From Isochrysis galbana (lineage: Eukaryota > Haptophyta > Isochrysidales > Isochrysidaceae): 64,000 nucleotides of DNA. Position numbers and translations under genes: made by a program. The notes below the pieces were generated by a model, which saw only the letters and a program-made list of their open reading frames with translations, had not been told where the DNA came from and did not search any database. Position 1 is the first letter of the stretch, and each line of letters opens with the position of its first letter. The stretch is taken from positions 2,335,398 to 2,399,397 of the forward strand of contig CM030931.1 of assembly GCA_018136815.1 (NCBI GenBank). Reading direction: 5' to 3'. Below are positions 12,868 through 23,931 of this stretch, piece after piece.

Positions 12868-13642
12868 ACGGTTCCCGACCGCCTCTGCGTCCAGAGTTCC
12901 CCCGCGGAAAGAGTGAACGCACGGCGTGCACCTTCCTGGAAGTTTCTATGCGCACGCACGGCGCCCCCGCGGGGGGGGGAGCCGATGCGCATACGCACGG
13001 CGTGCACAATGATTGCAAGTAATCACACGTGCTGCGCAAACGAAACATCTCGTATATGGCTACTTTACGTTAATGTGGGCCTTAGGGGAAAAAGTTTCTA
13101 TGCGCACGTACGGCGCCCTCGCGAGGGGGGGGGAGTCGATGCGCATACGCACGGCGTGCACAATGATTGCAAGTAATCACACGTGCTGCGTAAACGAAAC
13201 ATCTCGTATATGGCTACTTTACGTTAATGTGGGCCTTAGGGGAAAAAGTTTCTATGCGCACGCACGGCGCCCTCGCGAGGGGGGGGGAGCCGATGCGCAT
13301 ACGCACGGCGTGCACAATGATTGCAAGTAATCACACGTGCTGCGCAACGAAACATCTCATATACGGCTACTTTACGTTAATGTGGGCCTTAAGGGAAAAT
13401 GTTTCTATGCGCACGCACGGCGCCCCCGCGGGGTTGCCGATGCACATCGCGCCGTGCCCATAGTTACAAGTAATCACAAACGAAAAGCGCCGACACGGCG
13501 CCCTCCGGGGGGACACGCGTCGCGGGAAGCAGGGAATGTTACGCTAGTCTACATTTAATTTTAAAATAACGCTATGTATACAACTGTGGACATTCGATCG
13601 CTCAATTCGACTCATGTCCCACATTTGACGGAACGACACCTT
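12868..13642 (+). repeat. Family E tandem array ending in family D
   Basis: GC-rich element with the palindrome GGCGCCCCCGCGGGGG and the block ACGCACGGCGTGCACAATG. The segment with GCGCATACGC recurs at 12987, 13141 and 13295, an exact 154-bp period, with a fourth partial unit to 13460. It passes into ATTTAATTTTAAAATAACGC and the family D end (TTTGACGGAACGACACCT at 13625-13642). Related copies lie at 17270, 26042-26901, 50835-51088 and 61733-62400. Confidence 0.9.
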
Positions 13643-13760
13643 AGAGGAAGAGGAAGAGGTGCAGGGAGGGAAGATAAGGGCGATGTCGGTGTAGAGACGG
13701 GACACGGGGAGACCTGGACCTAGTAGGTGTGTAGCCCAGAATCTTCAGATGTGGTTTTTT
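13643..13760 (+). repeat. Family F copy
   Basis: Ends with TAGCCCAGAATCTTCAGATGT and shares AGGTG.AGGGAGGGAAG.TAAGGGCG with 23079-23250 and 44066-44220. Confidence 0.7.
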
Positions 13761-15606
13761 CGATCTTGACTTGGTCAATTTTCACCCTTGGCCCTTGGAA
13801 GTTAAAATAGAAAATAGCTGTTTGACCGCCCCACAAAAATCATCTGAACATCATTTGAGATTTGAGAGCCTTGTTGTATGTACCTGCCGGCTATGGTCGT
13901 GCCCTTTGCGGTCGGTCGTGTCAGATCTGGACCCTGCAAACTACTCCCTGCGGCAGCCAGACAACGACACAAGCCGGCTACCATCATCGCTCACAACATT
14001 CCTCCAAATCGCATTACCAATTGCCACTTCATCCACCACCTACTTACCAATCTAGGGGCACGGAATGATTTCCAGCTCTTTGGCGCATTTCTACGTTCTC
14101 CGGCGCCTTGCCCGTCAACACCTCTCACCACGCGCAAGGTCCACATGAGGATAAAGGCCAGGGCTCTCCATGAAGCTATTTTTACCTGAATTTTTTCACT
14201 GGCTCCTAGCTCTTTACACAACTGTCCATTCACACGCCCCCTCGGAGGCTAATGCGAGTGAAACTGTACAATCGTGTGAGCGAATATGTTGCCACTCTCT
14301 CGTCGCCACATGCCTGCGCCTGTTCTGACCTGTCGCCAGTATTCCCCTTGTTGCCCATGCACTTTGAACGACACGTTATGGTGGATTTCTACCTGTCCCT
14401 GCATATCCAACAGAGTTTGGCTCGTCCGTCCGAAGCGGGGGAGATGGGGTGCAAGGCTACGTTGTAAGCACTGAGACGAGCAGTCTAGGGTCACGTGAGA
14501 AACCAGGCAACTAGGCCAGCAAGCGATGGGGTTGGTGTGCTCTGAACGCCGGCCGATGAAGGTCCGCAGGCCGCCTCTTGGCGAGCGTTCAATAATTGAG
14601 TACGCACGGGCGCTCTCACACATGGCCGATGCGGCGGGCCGAGGGCGCGAAACAGCAACCGGAAACGAGTTAAATCTCTTCCCGACGGCGCTCAAGCAGC
14701 CGCAAGACTGGGAAGTCCGGTGCCCACATTCCCTCGGCTTGCTCCGAACCGGCCGCGAGAGCACCAGACAGCGCGCGGTCCGCACAGCCTCCCTGCCTTT
14801 GGTGAGTGAAAAGGCCGGCAAAGGCGCAGGGCAAAAACCCGGCCAGGGTGGTGTCCGAACGACCTCGGGTTAGGGTTAGCGGAGTGGCACAGCGAGGTGC
14901 GCCTCTCCTCTGGGCTGTGCGGCCCGTCGTCGCCGCCCGCGCGACTCGGCCCCTGGGGGGGGGGGCGGGGGGCGTGGAAGCGCGCGAAGGGAGAGCCAGG
15001 CGCCTGGCGGGAAGAAGGAAGAGGGGCGCGGAATTTGACCGGGTGGGGCGCGGCGCGGCGAGCAAGGTTCTTACTTTTATGAGCCTTCTTATTCACATGC
15101 TACCCTTATTCACATGCTACCGTTAAAAACCATTGGAGGGGGCGCTGTGTGTCTTACTCGTATCGAGAGCGCGCGCGCACCAAAGTATACGCAGGATTGC
15201 TGCTGCGATGATTGCTCCGTACCGTTGTAATAATGGCATTACTCATCGATCCCTATTGCATCATTGCATCGTATCGTTGTAGCCTTTTTCTTGAGCTTGA
15301 GCGCCCCCAGACTGCAACTACCAACTTGCCGTTCGTCACTCACACCTCATATTCTTGAGCCCCCAACTATCTGTGGGTATCTCGAAGGCGTTTCGCCGAG
15401 CACCTATGAGTTCTTCCATGGTTGCGGCTCCACATGGCAAATAGCATCTCACCTCGCTGCGAACGCACAATGGAGGGCTGCTCGAAAGGCACACTAACAA
15501 ACGCACTTTTCATGCATCACAATCGGAATACGCAGCATTGAGCGGCGTCACCGTCACCAGCCATCGTTCCGCGGCACCGCAGACAAAAGTATGTTCACGC
15601 AGCGGC
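13761..15606. other. Intergenic, no supported gene
   Basis: A minus-strand frame at 14249-14821 is open for 190 codons but shows no family motif and has a mixed, shadow-like composition. A GC-rich stretch spans 14880-15060. A TTAGGGTTAG at 14870 is too short to be telomeric. Confidence 0.3.
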
Positions 15607-16413
15607 TCAGTTAGGACGGGCGAAATCCCGAACCATTCGATTGACGTCATCCGAATATTTCAAGTGAATGTTGTGCTTGCCATCTGGGAACACGTGCAAC
15701 CTAGCGTCCGGGATATTCTTCGCGAACCACTCTGGATGCTCTGCTAGACAGAGAGGGTCCTTGGCACCATGAAGCACGAGTGTCGGGCAGGCAATGGAGC
15801 GGGCTTCCTCCATGCACACATCACCTCCCGCCTTGATGATGGCCAACCACGCATCGGTCGCTGAGGACCACATGGGCTGAAGGTCGTCTCCGTACACTGC
15901 AAGGTGCGTCTCGCGCATGCGTTTGGACCAGCTGGAAATGTCACGCATTGCTTCGAATGCCTCGGCATCACTGGGGCCCATGTAGGCATTGCCGCCAAAG
16001 ATGACGAGTCTGTCGACCGCTTGTTTGTTGGTTGCAGCGAGCTTGACTGCGGCGATGGCGCCATCACTCCAACCCATCACTGCGTACTTCTCGTGACCAA
16101 GAGCACGCATCACCGCGGCAGCGTCGTCGGCATCTCGCTGATAGAAGTTGATCGGGAAGTCTCGTACTGGCGGGCGTGACTGCCCGTACCCGCGCGGGTC
16201 GTAGGAGACAACCTGGAAGCTGCTTGCTAAGTCACGAAGCTGCGGCCCAAAGTCCGTCTCAGCCGTGCCCAGCCCTCCAGGCATGCAGAGCAGGGCGGGA
16301 AGCTGCGCTTTGCCGTTCGTAACCACATGTAACACCACCCCATTCACCGCCAGCTTCTGCGACACACTGAGCGACGTGGAGAGCCGGCGGGCGGCCGACG
16401 CGAATCGCAGCAT
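15607..16413 (-). CDS. Alpha/beta hydrolase, BPHL (valacyclovirase)-like
   Basis: Single-exon 268-residue alpha/beta-hydrolase of the BPHL type, which hydrolyses amino-acid and similar small esters. The N-terminus MLRFASAARRLSTSLSVSQK is Arg/Ser/Ala-rich without acids, like a mitochondrial presequence. Visible motifs are the oxyanion region PGGLGTAETDFGPQL, YDPRGYGQSRPP, the nucleophile elbow GWSDGA (Ser), the acid region VLHGAKDPL (Asp) and GKHNIHLKY (His). The triad is complete and the length is near the 270-290 of the family. It is isolated, with no intron. An upstream CT-poor leader carries no obvious promoter motif. Substrate is inferred from the family only. Confidence 0.93.
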   Translation of the reverse strand: MLRFASAARRLSTSLSVSQKLAVNGVVLHVVTNGKAQLPALLCMPGGLGTAETDFGPQLRDLASSFQVVSYDPRGYGQSRPPVRDFPINFYQRDADDAAAVMRALGHEKYAVMGWSDGAIAAVKLAATNKQAVDRLVIFGGNAYMGPSDAEAFEAMRDISSWSKRMRETHLAVYGDDLQPMWSSATDAWLAIIKAGGDVCMEEARSIACPTLVLHGAKDPLCLAEHPEWFAKNIPDARLHVFPDGKHNIHLKYSDDVNRMVRDFARPN

Positions 16414-17067
16414 CGCCGTTAGCTGGTTCTGGTTCCCTAGGATTTATAAGAGGGGGCCGCCGTCGGGTGTACTGCAAGTGGATGACATCGCCAGCTGCGC
16501 TCCTTGGCGAAAGAAGAGAAGGACTGCAGGAGGCAGCGATGCAGCCGCCGATGCAAATGTAGACGGCACGTGGGGTGTGGAGGAGATCGTCGCGAGGAAG
16601 ACGAAGCGGGGCCACGTACCTGATCTTCACGCACTTCCGCACGCCCTCCACCTCCGCCCGCATCCAAATGTCCAAATCCAAATGTTGTAGCTGTAAGCTG
16701 TAAGCCATGGACTACTTACTACTTACTACTTGTAAAGTACTCGTCACTCAACCTCCCCGCCTTTCGCTCTGCCTCTCAGCCTCCCAAAGGTAGTTGTAGA
16801 ACTCTAGAAGGATTATCCTGTATTCTGTATTCTAATAATTCTACTACTCTACCACAAGTTTCACCTCTAGAGAGTCTCCTCTACTCTAGAGTAGAGGTGT
16901 CGTGTCGCATCCAGAGTATTTTATATACTCTAGGCGGATGCGGTGCTTCTATCAATGTGTAGTGTGAGAGAAAATTGAGTGAGTTTTGTTTTTGCCGATG
17001 AGTTACCTCGAAGCTCCGCCGCATTGCACGCCGAATTTGTGTTCCTTTGTCCTTATTTGTTTCATCA
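16414..17067. other. Intergenic with TCTAGA-rich inverted repeat
   Basis: Between 16800 and 16920 several CTCTAGA/ACTCTAGAGTAGAG motifs form a local imperfect hairpin. No gene seen. Confidence 0.35.
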
Positions 17068-17269
17068 ACTAACTTTATAGTTGGTCGCCATGGAGCGCGC
17101 CGCCGCTCCCCACCTCTCCTTCGGCCCCCCCGCCGCGGGAGCCCCCCCAGTACCCACGGAGCTGTCGCTGGCGAAGCGACCGCGTCCGCCTGCAGAGGCC
17201 GAGCAGGTGAGCGCGACCCCGGTCGCGCCGCACGGCCCGTGGCCCTGGCCACACCCAACAAGATATAAG
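17068..17269 (+). mobile_element. Element head: hairpin plus MERA start
   Basis: Stem-loop ACTAACT-TTAT-AGTTGGT (17068-17085) followed by CGCCATGGAGCGCGCC. The ATG at 17090 opens MERAAAPHLSFGPPAAGAPP, then a possible splice donor. It resembles the heads of family A copies and the MERAP frame at 12181, so it is probably the 5' end of a related LINE-like element. Confidence 0.5.
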
Positions 17270-17800
17270 ACATGTTTCTTTGCGCAGCACGTGTGATGAC
17301 TTGCAATCACATTGTGCACGCCGTGCGTGGGCACGGCGCGATGTGCATCGGCCCCCCCCGCGGGGGCGCCGTGCGTGCGCATAGCAACTTCCAGGAAGGT
17401 GCACGCCGTGCGTTCACTCTTTCCGCGGGGGAACTCTGGGCGCAGAGGGCGGTCGGGAACCGTGGGGACACCCCCTGGGACCGGGAAATTATTACCGTAT
17501 ATTGCGAAAACACTAACGTAAACAACTGGTAGGTCTTTTGGTCTCTCCCCCCCCGGGTCCCCTCCCCCCGTCTCCCCCTCCCCCTCTCATCGACCTACCA
17601 GAGAGAGAAGGCTCCTACTGCCTGCCTCCCTCCTCCCTCCTCGCTCACCCTCCAGCTCTCTCCTCGCCCTCGTCTTCCTCACGATGGTGGCGACTCGGCG
17701 CGCATCCGTACGGTCCTCCGTCCTCTCCTCTCGTGCTCCTGCTCGCTGGCTTCGTTCGACTGGTGTTACCGCGTGTGTTGGGAGTGGGGGAGCGTGATTA
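17270..17800. repeat. Family E element, inverted mate of 26042-26580
   Basis: About 530 bp present in inverted orientation at 26042-26580. It includes the palindrome around CCCCGCGGGGGCGCC, the TTCACTCTTTCCGCGGGGGA block, a CCCTGGGACCGG block and a downstream CT-rich half ending near GTTGGGAGTGGGGGAG. The first 270 bp also match 62105-62390 directly. Confidence 0.9.
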
Positions 17801-17937
17801 GCTTTGTCCTCATCATCTTCGTAATAATAATATTATTGTGGCTACCCAAAAAGAAAACAAGCACATGTGGATGACAATAAAAATAGCCTGGCCCTCTTTT
17901 GACGGAACGCGACTTAGAGTAGAGTAGAGTCTTCTCT

Positions 17938-18030
17938 GAAAAAAAAACATCTGAATCTGAAGATTCAGGCTACTGCCGCTAGCTATAAAGACCACGCACT
18001 CACTCACGGTACCGACTCACGCCATCGCCT
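17938..18030. repeat. Family F copy (reverse head)
   Basis: Contains AACATCTGAATCTGAAGATTC, followed by GGCTACTGCCGCTAGCTAT. The downstream CTCACGCCATCGCCT block is shared with 48614-48700. Confidence 0.65.
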
Positions 18031-18368
18031 ATGGGTCATGTGCATCTGCGCGGGTCAGTATCCAATGTGCAAGCTTTGTGCGCTCGGCATTCGTGAGAAG
18101 CTGCTGGTTCGCATTCCGGACCACTTCCTGGCTTGAGGAGTGCCGCTGCAGCTCCCCCGCAACCCGAGAGCGCGTTGCATGGGGGATGGGGGAACAACCC
18201 CGTTGCCAGCGCGGCTTTGACGCCAACGTCGTTCGCGCGGCAGTACTCTGCCGCTTTCCTGACGTCCTCGACGGTCGCGGCGCGCTCAATCGCTCGGGCA
18301 TCGCGGGCCTGGACGGTGTAGTGGCCAGGGGCGGGCACAGGCTTGGTGGCAGGCTTCCTTGGGACCAT
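18029..18368 (-). pseudogene. Tc5/pogo-type transposase N-terminal relic
   Basis: Minus-strand frame from the Met at 18368 reads VRKAAEYCRANDVGVKAAL (a helix-turn-helix like those of CENP-B/pogo transposases). A second frame then reads NANQQLLTNAERTKLAHWIL, which matches the LLT-x-x-E-x-x-L-x-x-WI signature of the HTH_Tnp_Tc5 domain. The two frames are offset, so there is a frameshift or an unrecognised intron near 18200-18170, and the DDE catalytic domain is absent. A degenerate DNA transposon is the simplest reading. Confidence 0.6.
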
Positions 18369-18465
18369 GGGGAGCTAGGGGGGGACAGGGGCACGCCCGC
18401 GAAGCGGGCACGTGCACGAAGCGCAAGCCTCTAGAGTCTTCTCTGAAGAAGAGAATTCTAGAGCT

Positions 18466-18790
18466 TGAGTAGAGTACAAGTAGGTGGTAAAAAAACAGTC
18501 GAACGCGAACTCAACTCTCAACTCACACTTTTTGACCGTTTGAACATAGTCAACTACCTACTACTCCGGCCCCCTTGACCTTGACCCCCAAAGTGAACAC
18601 TGTCAAAACCCCTGAAATTCTCCTCGCGCCGCGTCAACGCGGCGAGCGAAACAACGAAATGCACCCCGCGGCTGTGCCGCGAGCACACCCAACTCACGGC
18701 GCGCGACAATGAACACCCGTCAACCACATACTCACCCACCATAAAAAAGTGAACGCGCGTATTTTTTTACCACCTACTTGTAGAGTACTC
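18466..18790. mobile_element. MITE-like element with about 29-bp terminal inverted repeats
   Basis: The left end (18466-18494) has ACAAGTAGGTGGTAAAAAAA. The right end (18762-18790) is its reverse complement with few mismatches, continuing into CTCTACA/TGTAGAG. The 325-bp body is non-coding and has a small GCCGCGTCAACGCGGC hairpin. No transposase is inside. The Tc5-type relic lies 100 bp to the left but no shared ends link them. Confidence 0.7.
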
Positions 18791-18858
18791 TAGAGACTCT
18801 GGAGAGAGGGAAACAAGACGGAAGCGGTGTTTCGGCCGTCGGCTCGGCGCGCCAGCCG

Positions 18859-20286
18859 ATGCCGGCGCTTCCCGCCGGCCGGTGGACGGCGGCGGGGCTG
18901 CTGCTCGTCGTTGTGGTTCTCGTCTTCGTACTCCGCGCGCGGCGAGGGACGTCACACCTGGCCGGCTCGCAGCAGAAAGGCCCGACGACACTCACCGTCC
19001 ACCCTGCGTCGCCACTCCGGCCGCTGCCACTGGGAGGTGGAGCGCTTGCCACTGGCCATGAGAGCCAGTACGAGCAGCTGGCCGTGCAGCAGCAGGACGC
19101 GGGCGCTTTGAACCACACGGCCCACGATATCTTTCAACTCGCCTTCTTTATCAACGCGGAGGGTTCGCTGCGCCGTCGGCACTTTATGGAGGTGAGCGAG
19201 GGGAAGGGGGGGTGCCTGGCGTGAGGGCTGTGCGGCATACCCTAATGAATGACCGTTGCGGCGAGCATCGAGTCTGAGTGGTCTTCTCGCATGGTGAGTC
19301 GTAAAGGCCCGCCAAAGTTTACCACTTTTCTTTTGCAACTCTGCCGGCAGGATCAGCTACGCTCTAGTGGTGTAGCATTCGAGCGGTGGCCGGCCCTCCA
19401 CGGCAGTCCCTTGCTTCTTGAGAGTCATGCACGCTACTTCGAGCGCGGCGTGCACGCCCACCTGTATCTAAATCACACTAAAGACGGGATTCTGAGCGGT
19501 TGGGGCACTCTTGGCACGTATTTGAGCCACCACTTGCTCTTCGAGCACATCGTTGCGCGCTGGCGGCATGACGACACTGCTGCCTTTCTCATCTTGCAGG
19601 ATGACACACTCCTCAAGCCTGACTGGCTTGCTCGCCTGCGTGCCGCCGTGAATCACACTGGCCCTGGATGGGAGCGCTTCCTGTTGGTCTGGTGGGGCCT
19701 GGCGCGCGATGCTGATTGCGATGGGAAAGTGTGCGTTGTTAAACCTCCCGCCGGGCCCACAGAGGTTGGACCTGACTGTTGTGGCAAGCGGTACTACCAC
19801 GGCCTACAAGCATGGCTTGTGCGTGTTCGCAGCCTGCGCTGTCTTCTGCGCCGCTTAAAGCGACGCCCGATGAAGAACATCGACGCGCTGATGGTCAACT
19901 GCGACTGCCCACGCACCTACGCCTTGGCTCCTAGCCTCAAGCTCGGGGAGCATCTCGACCGGGAGCTTGGTTCTGAGTGAGCTAAATCCATGCTCCACGA
20001 ATGCTCATTCACGCCAGTGTCGTTGCGACTCCTTATCACCCGACGCGACGGGCATTAACCTATTATATCTGAATCTGTTCGCAGGCGAGCAGCTGTCAAT
20101 GACGTGTGGAAGTCCAACCTCACGCAGAAGCCGCTTTCTAAATCCGCTTTGCGCAACATGCACAAGTCGTGGCAATTCGCCGAGGACAGGAGTATCCGAC
20201 CAGTCAGATTCAAGGGCAGGCCCAATAGCAAGCATGCGAGAAAGGGCCGATCGCTGCGGTCAGCTGAGGAACATCCTCCGAGCTGA
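18859..20286 (+). CDS. GT25-type Golgi glycosyltransferase
   Basis: Predicted type II membrane glycosyltransferase of about 386 residues. Exons 18859-19191, 19351-19976 and 20085-20286 join in phases 0 and 2. Residues 8-26 (AAGLLLVVVVLVFVLRAR) form the signal anchor. The catalytic part begins QLAFFINAEGSLRRRHFME, corresponding to the FFINLDR-type start of family GT25 (LPS and procollagen galactosyltransferases). It continues with GVAFERWPALHG, a YLSHHLLFEHIV segment, the acidic metal-site-like LILQDDTLLKPDW, and a C-terminal half with KNIDALMVN. It probably transfers sugar to protein in the secretory pathway; donor and acceptor cannot be told. The last exon is Lys/Arg-rich. Confidence 0.85.
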
Positions 20287-21199
20287 TGCGCTGTAGCAAC
20301 AGCCGTCGGCTGGCTCACTTTCACCTCCAGTTGACTTTTTGGACTTGAACGGTGATGACGCATAGCCTAGGATAGGAGGGCGTTGCCTTACGGCCTCACG
20401 CCCACAATTTTCCTTTCGTCTGTGATTGTGACCCTCACGAGGCCTACATTCAGCATCCCCGCCATCAATTGAGGTTGAACCGTCGAATGACAGTTATGCT
20501 CATTCTCCATTCCCGCCTCTTCACTTTGATTTGCACTAACTACTTGTACTTGCCTGCATTCTTGGAATTGCGATGGACTAGCATGAGCTCGCTGCATGCG
20601 TCGCTTTCCGCGCTATTGTGTTGGGCGCTACGACGTCGACGATTCAGAGTGACTCATCGTGTGCGATGCGAGCTGAGAGAGGGGCGAGGAGAGAGTAAGC
20701 GAAGGCAAAGGAAGGAAATACTTGTTAGTATTAGGCCGGGGCGAAGAGCATTGGCATTTGGGGCGGCACATCGTCAACTATGACCCGAACAAACGCAAAC
20801 GCAATACCCCGAAAGCGTATGGGTGGGCCATATTTCGCCGCCAAATTCTTGCCTCGCCTTTCCCCTCCCCCCGCCCGACACCCGGAAGCATGTTCTTTCG
20901 TTGGGCGAAAGGAGGAGCGGGGACGAACGAACGGTCTCATCGACCGCCAACACGGAGGGGCATGCTAGAGATCGTCTTGTCCGCGATCAATCAATCGCAT
21001 ACACGAGACAAGGCTACACTATACCGAGCACAGAGCTCTTTCTTGCGTCCCCCGATTAATCAAGTAGCCCAATCCAACTTCGCTGCTTTTGTGCTTGGCG
21101 CGTGCTGACGTGCGACCGCTTCATGAGCCATGAGACTATGAATGTCATGACCGTTATTGCATTATCCTGATCCCGATGACCAGCCTTCATTCATTCATC
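20287..21199. other. Intergenic, no gene seen
   Basis: No supported gene. It contains short ORFs without motifs. Confidence 0.3.
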
Positions 21200-21262
21200 C
21201 CCGTGAGGTCACGTTCCGTCGAATATGGGACAGACTCCAGTTGAGCCATCAAATGTCCACAG
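21200..21262 (-). repeat. Family D end fragment
   Basis: AGGTCACGTTCCGTCGAATA and GAGCCATCAAATGTCCACAG match the family D end in the orientation of 61733. Confidence 0.7.
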
Positions 21263-21719
21263 TCCGTTTATACTATTATACTAATGTCCGGAGAAGAATT
21301 ATATAATAACATTTGACATTTGCTAACACTCTCAAACCCCAGCGCAGCGCTTCGCCTTCTTCGTCTTCCTTTCTCCTTCATCCTCGGCGACTGCCTGCGT
21401 GATGCGTGATAAGACGGCCTCCCCAGGACCCCTGTCGCATTCGCGATGTTGCGGCTTTGATTTCCACAACCCCGTTGTACACCCGTATTTAATAGTTGTA
21501 CGTTTCTAAAAGGCACGCATAGGACGCTTGAAGACGTCGACGTAAAAACACTCACGACTCACGAACGCGTACCTTGCAGTTAAGTAAGAAGACGAAACGA
21601 CAGAGGGCGACCACCCGGTGGGAGGCCAAAATCTCAATCTTGAAAGAGAAATGGAAACAAATATCCCAACTGTACAAATACAACTTCCTAACACCACGCG
21701 ACTCGTACTCGTACTTGCA

Positions 21720-21870
21720 TTTTAAGCACATCTTACACAGAAGGATTGCAACGGCCAATAGATTTTCCGGCGACCCCACATGCCGCCTTCGTGGGGCGGC
21801 TCCCGAGTCGTCCCTACCCCTACACTTAGAGCGCGCTGCAATGCGACCGATCCGATTTTTGCCTATATAG
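21720..21870 (+). mobile_element. LINE fragment matching 10040-10190
   Basis: Reads HILHRRIATANRFSGDPTCR, closely like the minus-strand segment at about 10190-10130, and continues with GCGACCGATCC as that copy does. A short degenerate piece of the same non-LTR element. Confidence 0.5.
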
Positions 21871-21889
21871 AAAAGATACTAGGCACACA

Positions 21890-22080
21890 GTATCCTTGGC
21901 GGCCCCTAGAGGCTCCTTGAGGCTAGCTCAGGGGGCAGAGGAGGCTGGGGCTGGGCCTTGGCCTCCCCTGCCTCTCCCTTGCTGGCAATCCTGAGCCTCA
22001 GGCCCCCCCACGCTGCACCCGTCTGCCTGTCGACTAGGGGGGGAGGGGGTATTGGAGCGATGGGCTGGCCACGATGGGCC
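21890..22080 (-). mobile_element. Diverged family A body fragment
   Basis: Shares GGGGGCAG.GGAGGCTGGGGC and the CTGCCTCTCCCTTGCTGGC block with other family A copies read in reverse. Both ends are lost. Confidence 0.45.
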
Positions 22081-22731
22081 AAGAGGATGTCGAACACGCG
22101 ATGACTACAGGCTCGTAGGCAGAGGGCCGTTCGACCGAGCCGGCAGCTGACGCGGCCGTGGAAGGATCGTTGATTGCTGCTTGCGGGAAGATGTCTGAAA
22201 GGTCATAGTAGGAGTCGGGTCTGACAGTGTCTGCCATCGAGCGCTATGAGCGACGAAGTGGACTGAAGGCCGAAGGATTGTGACGCGTGGCGTCGGAGAG
22301 TAGGGACGAGGCTAGCTAGCGAGCTAGTGGCAGAGAGAGAAGGAGAGTGAGAGCTCCTTAGGTCCGAGGTAGACACGGGAGACTACAACGCCAGGTCCCA
22401 AAAGGTTAAGGACACAGAGCCACACACACTAAACCAAACGGGGCGAAAACTAACCACACCTGGACGGACGGCCAAGCGTCGGCACCAGGGCAACTCAGCA
22501 ACGCGCAGACATGCGACAGAGGGGTCGGCACAACGAGGACAGACCTCGCTGGGGAGCTATGACCGATACACGGAGGGAAGACAAAAGACAGTCATGGAAC
22601 ATTTGATATGACATCGAGAGAAAGTAAGAGAAGAGGCGGAATACCAATCGACGAGACCTTGAGGCTTAAAAATAACTCACAGGTTAAAAGTAAAAGTCTG
22701 TCATCGTATGGAATACGACAGAGGAACGAAC
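22081..22731. other. Intergenic, no gene seen
   Basis: No supported feature. Confidence 0.3.
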
Positions 22732-22890
22732 CAGGCGTGCCTGTAAGTGGGAGAGTGGGTCAGCAAGGCAGTGTGCTTCTGGCAAGCCATCAATTAGACA
22801 TGCCAGGAGGATGGGTGGTTCCCGGAGTGGAGAGGGGGGGGGCTCGTGCCTCGTGCCCCCCCATGTGCGTGAACCAAGTATAAACTTAGT
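22732..22890 (-). mobile_element. Family A 5' fragment
   Basis: Reverse copy of the first about 155 bp of family A. The head hairpin ACTAAGT-TTAT-ACTTGGT lies at its right end (about 22870-22890) and the copy stops after GGCACGCCTG. Confidence 0.75.
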
Positions 22891-23078
22891 TGAAGCGCAG
22901 CGTATCGAAGACGCGGAACTCGCGGACACTCGGCGCGTGAGCGATGCGCAACAACCGATCCCGGACCCCAAATAGGGATCCAAAGACCAAAGAACTCTTG
23001 CACATCCCGACAGCCCCACGAGCAGAAGACGTCCAACAGGCCTGCCCTGAACCCGCACTCTGAACTAGGCTCTTAGTC

Positions 23079-23250
23079 TTAGTAGCGCACCAGAGCCGGA
23101 CCCCGGAAACCGAAAAAAATGGAATGAAGGGGGGAAAGGGAGGAGGTGGAGGGAGGGGGGGGGGATATAAATATAAGGGCGGTGTAGTTGTAGCAGTGAC
23201 AGGGAGACCTTGACCTAGTAGGCGAGTAGCCCAGAATCTTCAGATGTTTT
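23079..23250 (+). repeat. Family F copy
   Basis: GGACCCCGGAAACCGA, GGAATGAAGGGGG, GACCTAGTAGGCGAGTAGCC and AGAATCTTCAGATGT occur in the same order as at 44066-44220. Confidence 0.8.
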
Positions 23251-23931
23251 GGGGGGCTATTTTGGGGCCCAACTTTTGAGAAATTTTTCGCCATAAAAGT
23301 GGCCCAAGTTTCGAGATGAGTTTCACGAAACTCTGACCTGGCCTTACCTCTTACACACTCACAAACACCAACAGCCGCGTGCATGCGGATGATCGCCTCC
23401 GGGTCAAAGGTGGAGGGTGGAAGCACTATAACGATAACATGGACGCACTAAGCAAAAGGAGCGCACAGGGAGCGCTGCCCTCGCAACTGACCGATTGATT
23501 AAGAAATTTGTCCAGTTCCAATGGCCACGCAAGCGGACAAAAGGACACACGACTCGCCCATCGAAACACCAAAGCGATCAGGTCAGACGGTAGGAGACTT
23601 GAAAATGGCGGGCCGAGGTGCGCATCAAAGATGCGGCATATCTGACCTTTTCTCATCACCTTGAACAGTTGTTGGCACTGATTCGACATTCACTTGATAT
23701 AAAAACAAATGATTCGCGGCGGCGAAGAAGCCAATCCACCATACAACAAGAGAGAGAAATCGCTCTGGAGACCCTTCGCAGGGTGAGAAGTGAGGACTCG
23801 GTGTGATGGGCACTTCCCTGCCCTCGAGTGGGAAGCGCGAATCAGTAGGCTTGTGACGGCGGCGGCTTGATCAGCCCTGATGGCAACGAAACGAAAGCCA
23901 ATGCGTCCCTTTGTGGCATGAGGAAGTACCA
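23251..23931. other. 3' flank of the membrane-protein gene
   Basis: No supported gene. Confidence 0.3.

Noticed and set aside
12868-13460. CRISPR or satellite-centromere reading of the 154-bp array
   Set aside because: Only three to four units, and the unit belongs to a dispersed element family seen elsewhere in the window.
14249-14821. 190-codon minus-strand ORF with scattered Cys and His
   Set aside because: Cys/His spacing fits no finger, and the neighbouring frames look equally random.
14866-14882. Telomere-like TTAGGG repeats
   Set aside because: Fewer than two complete units; no array and no chromosome-end context.
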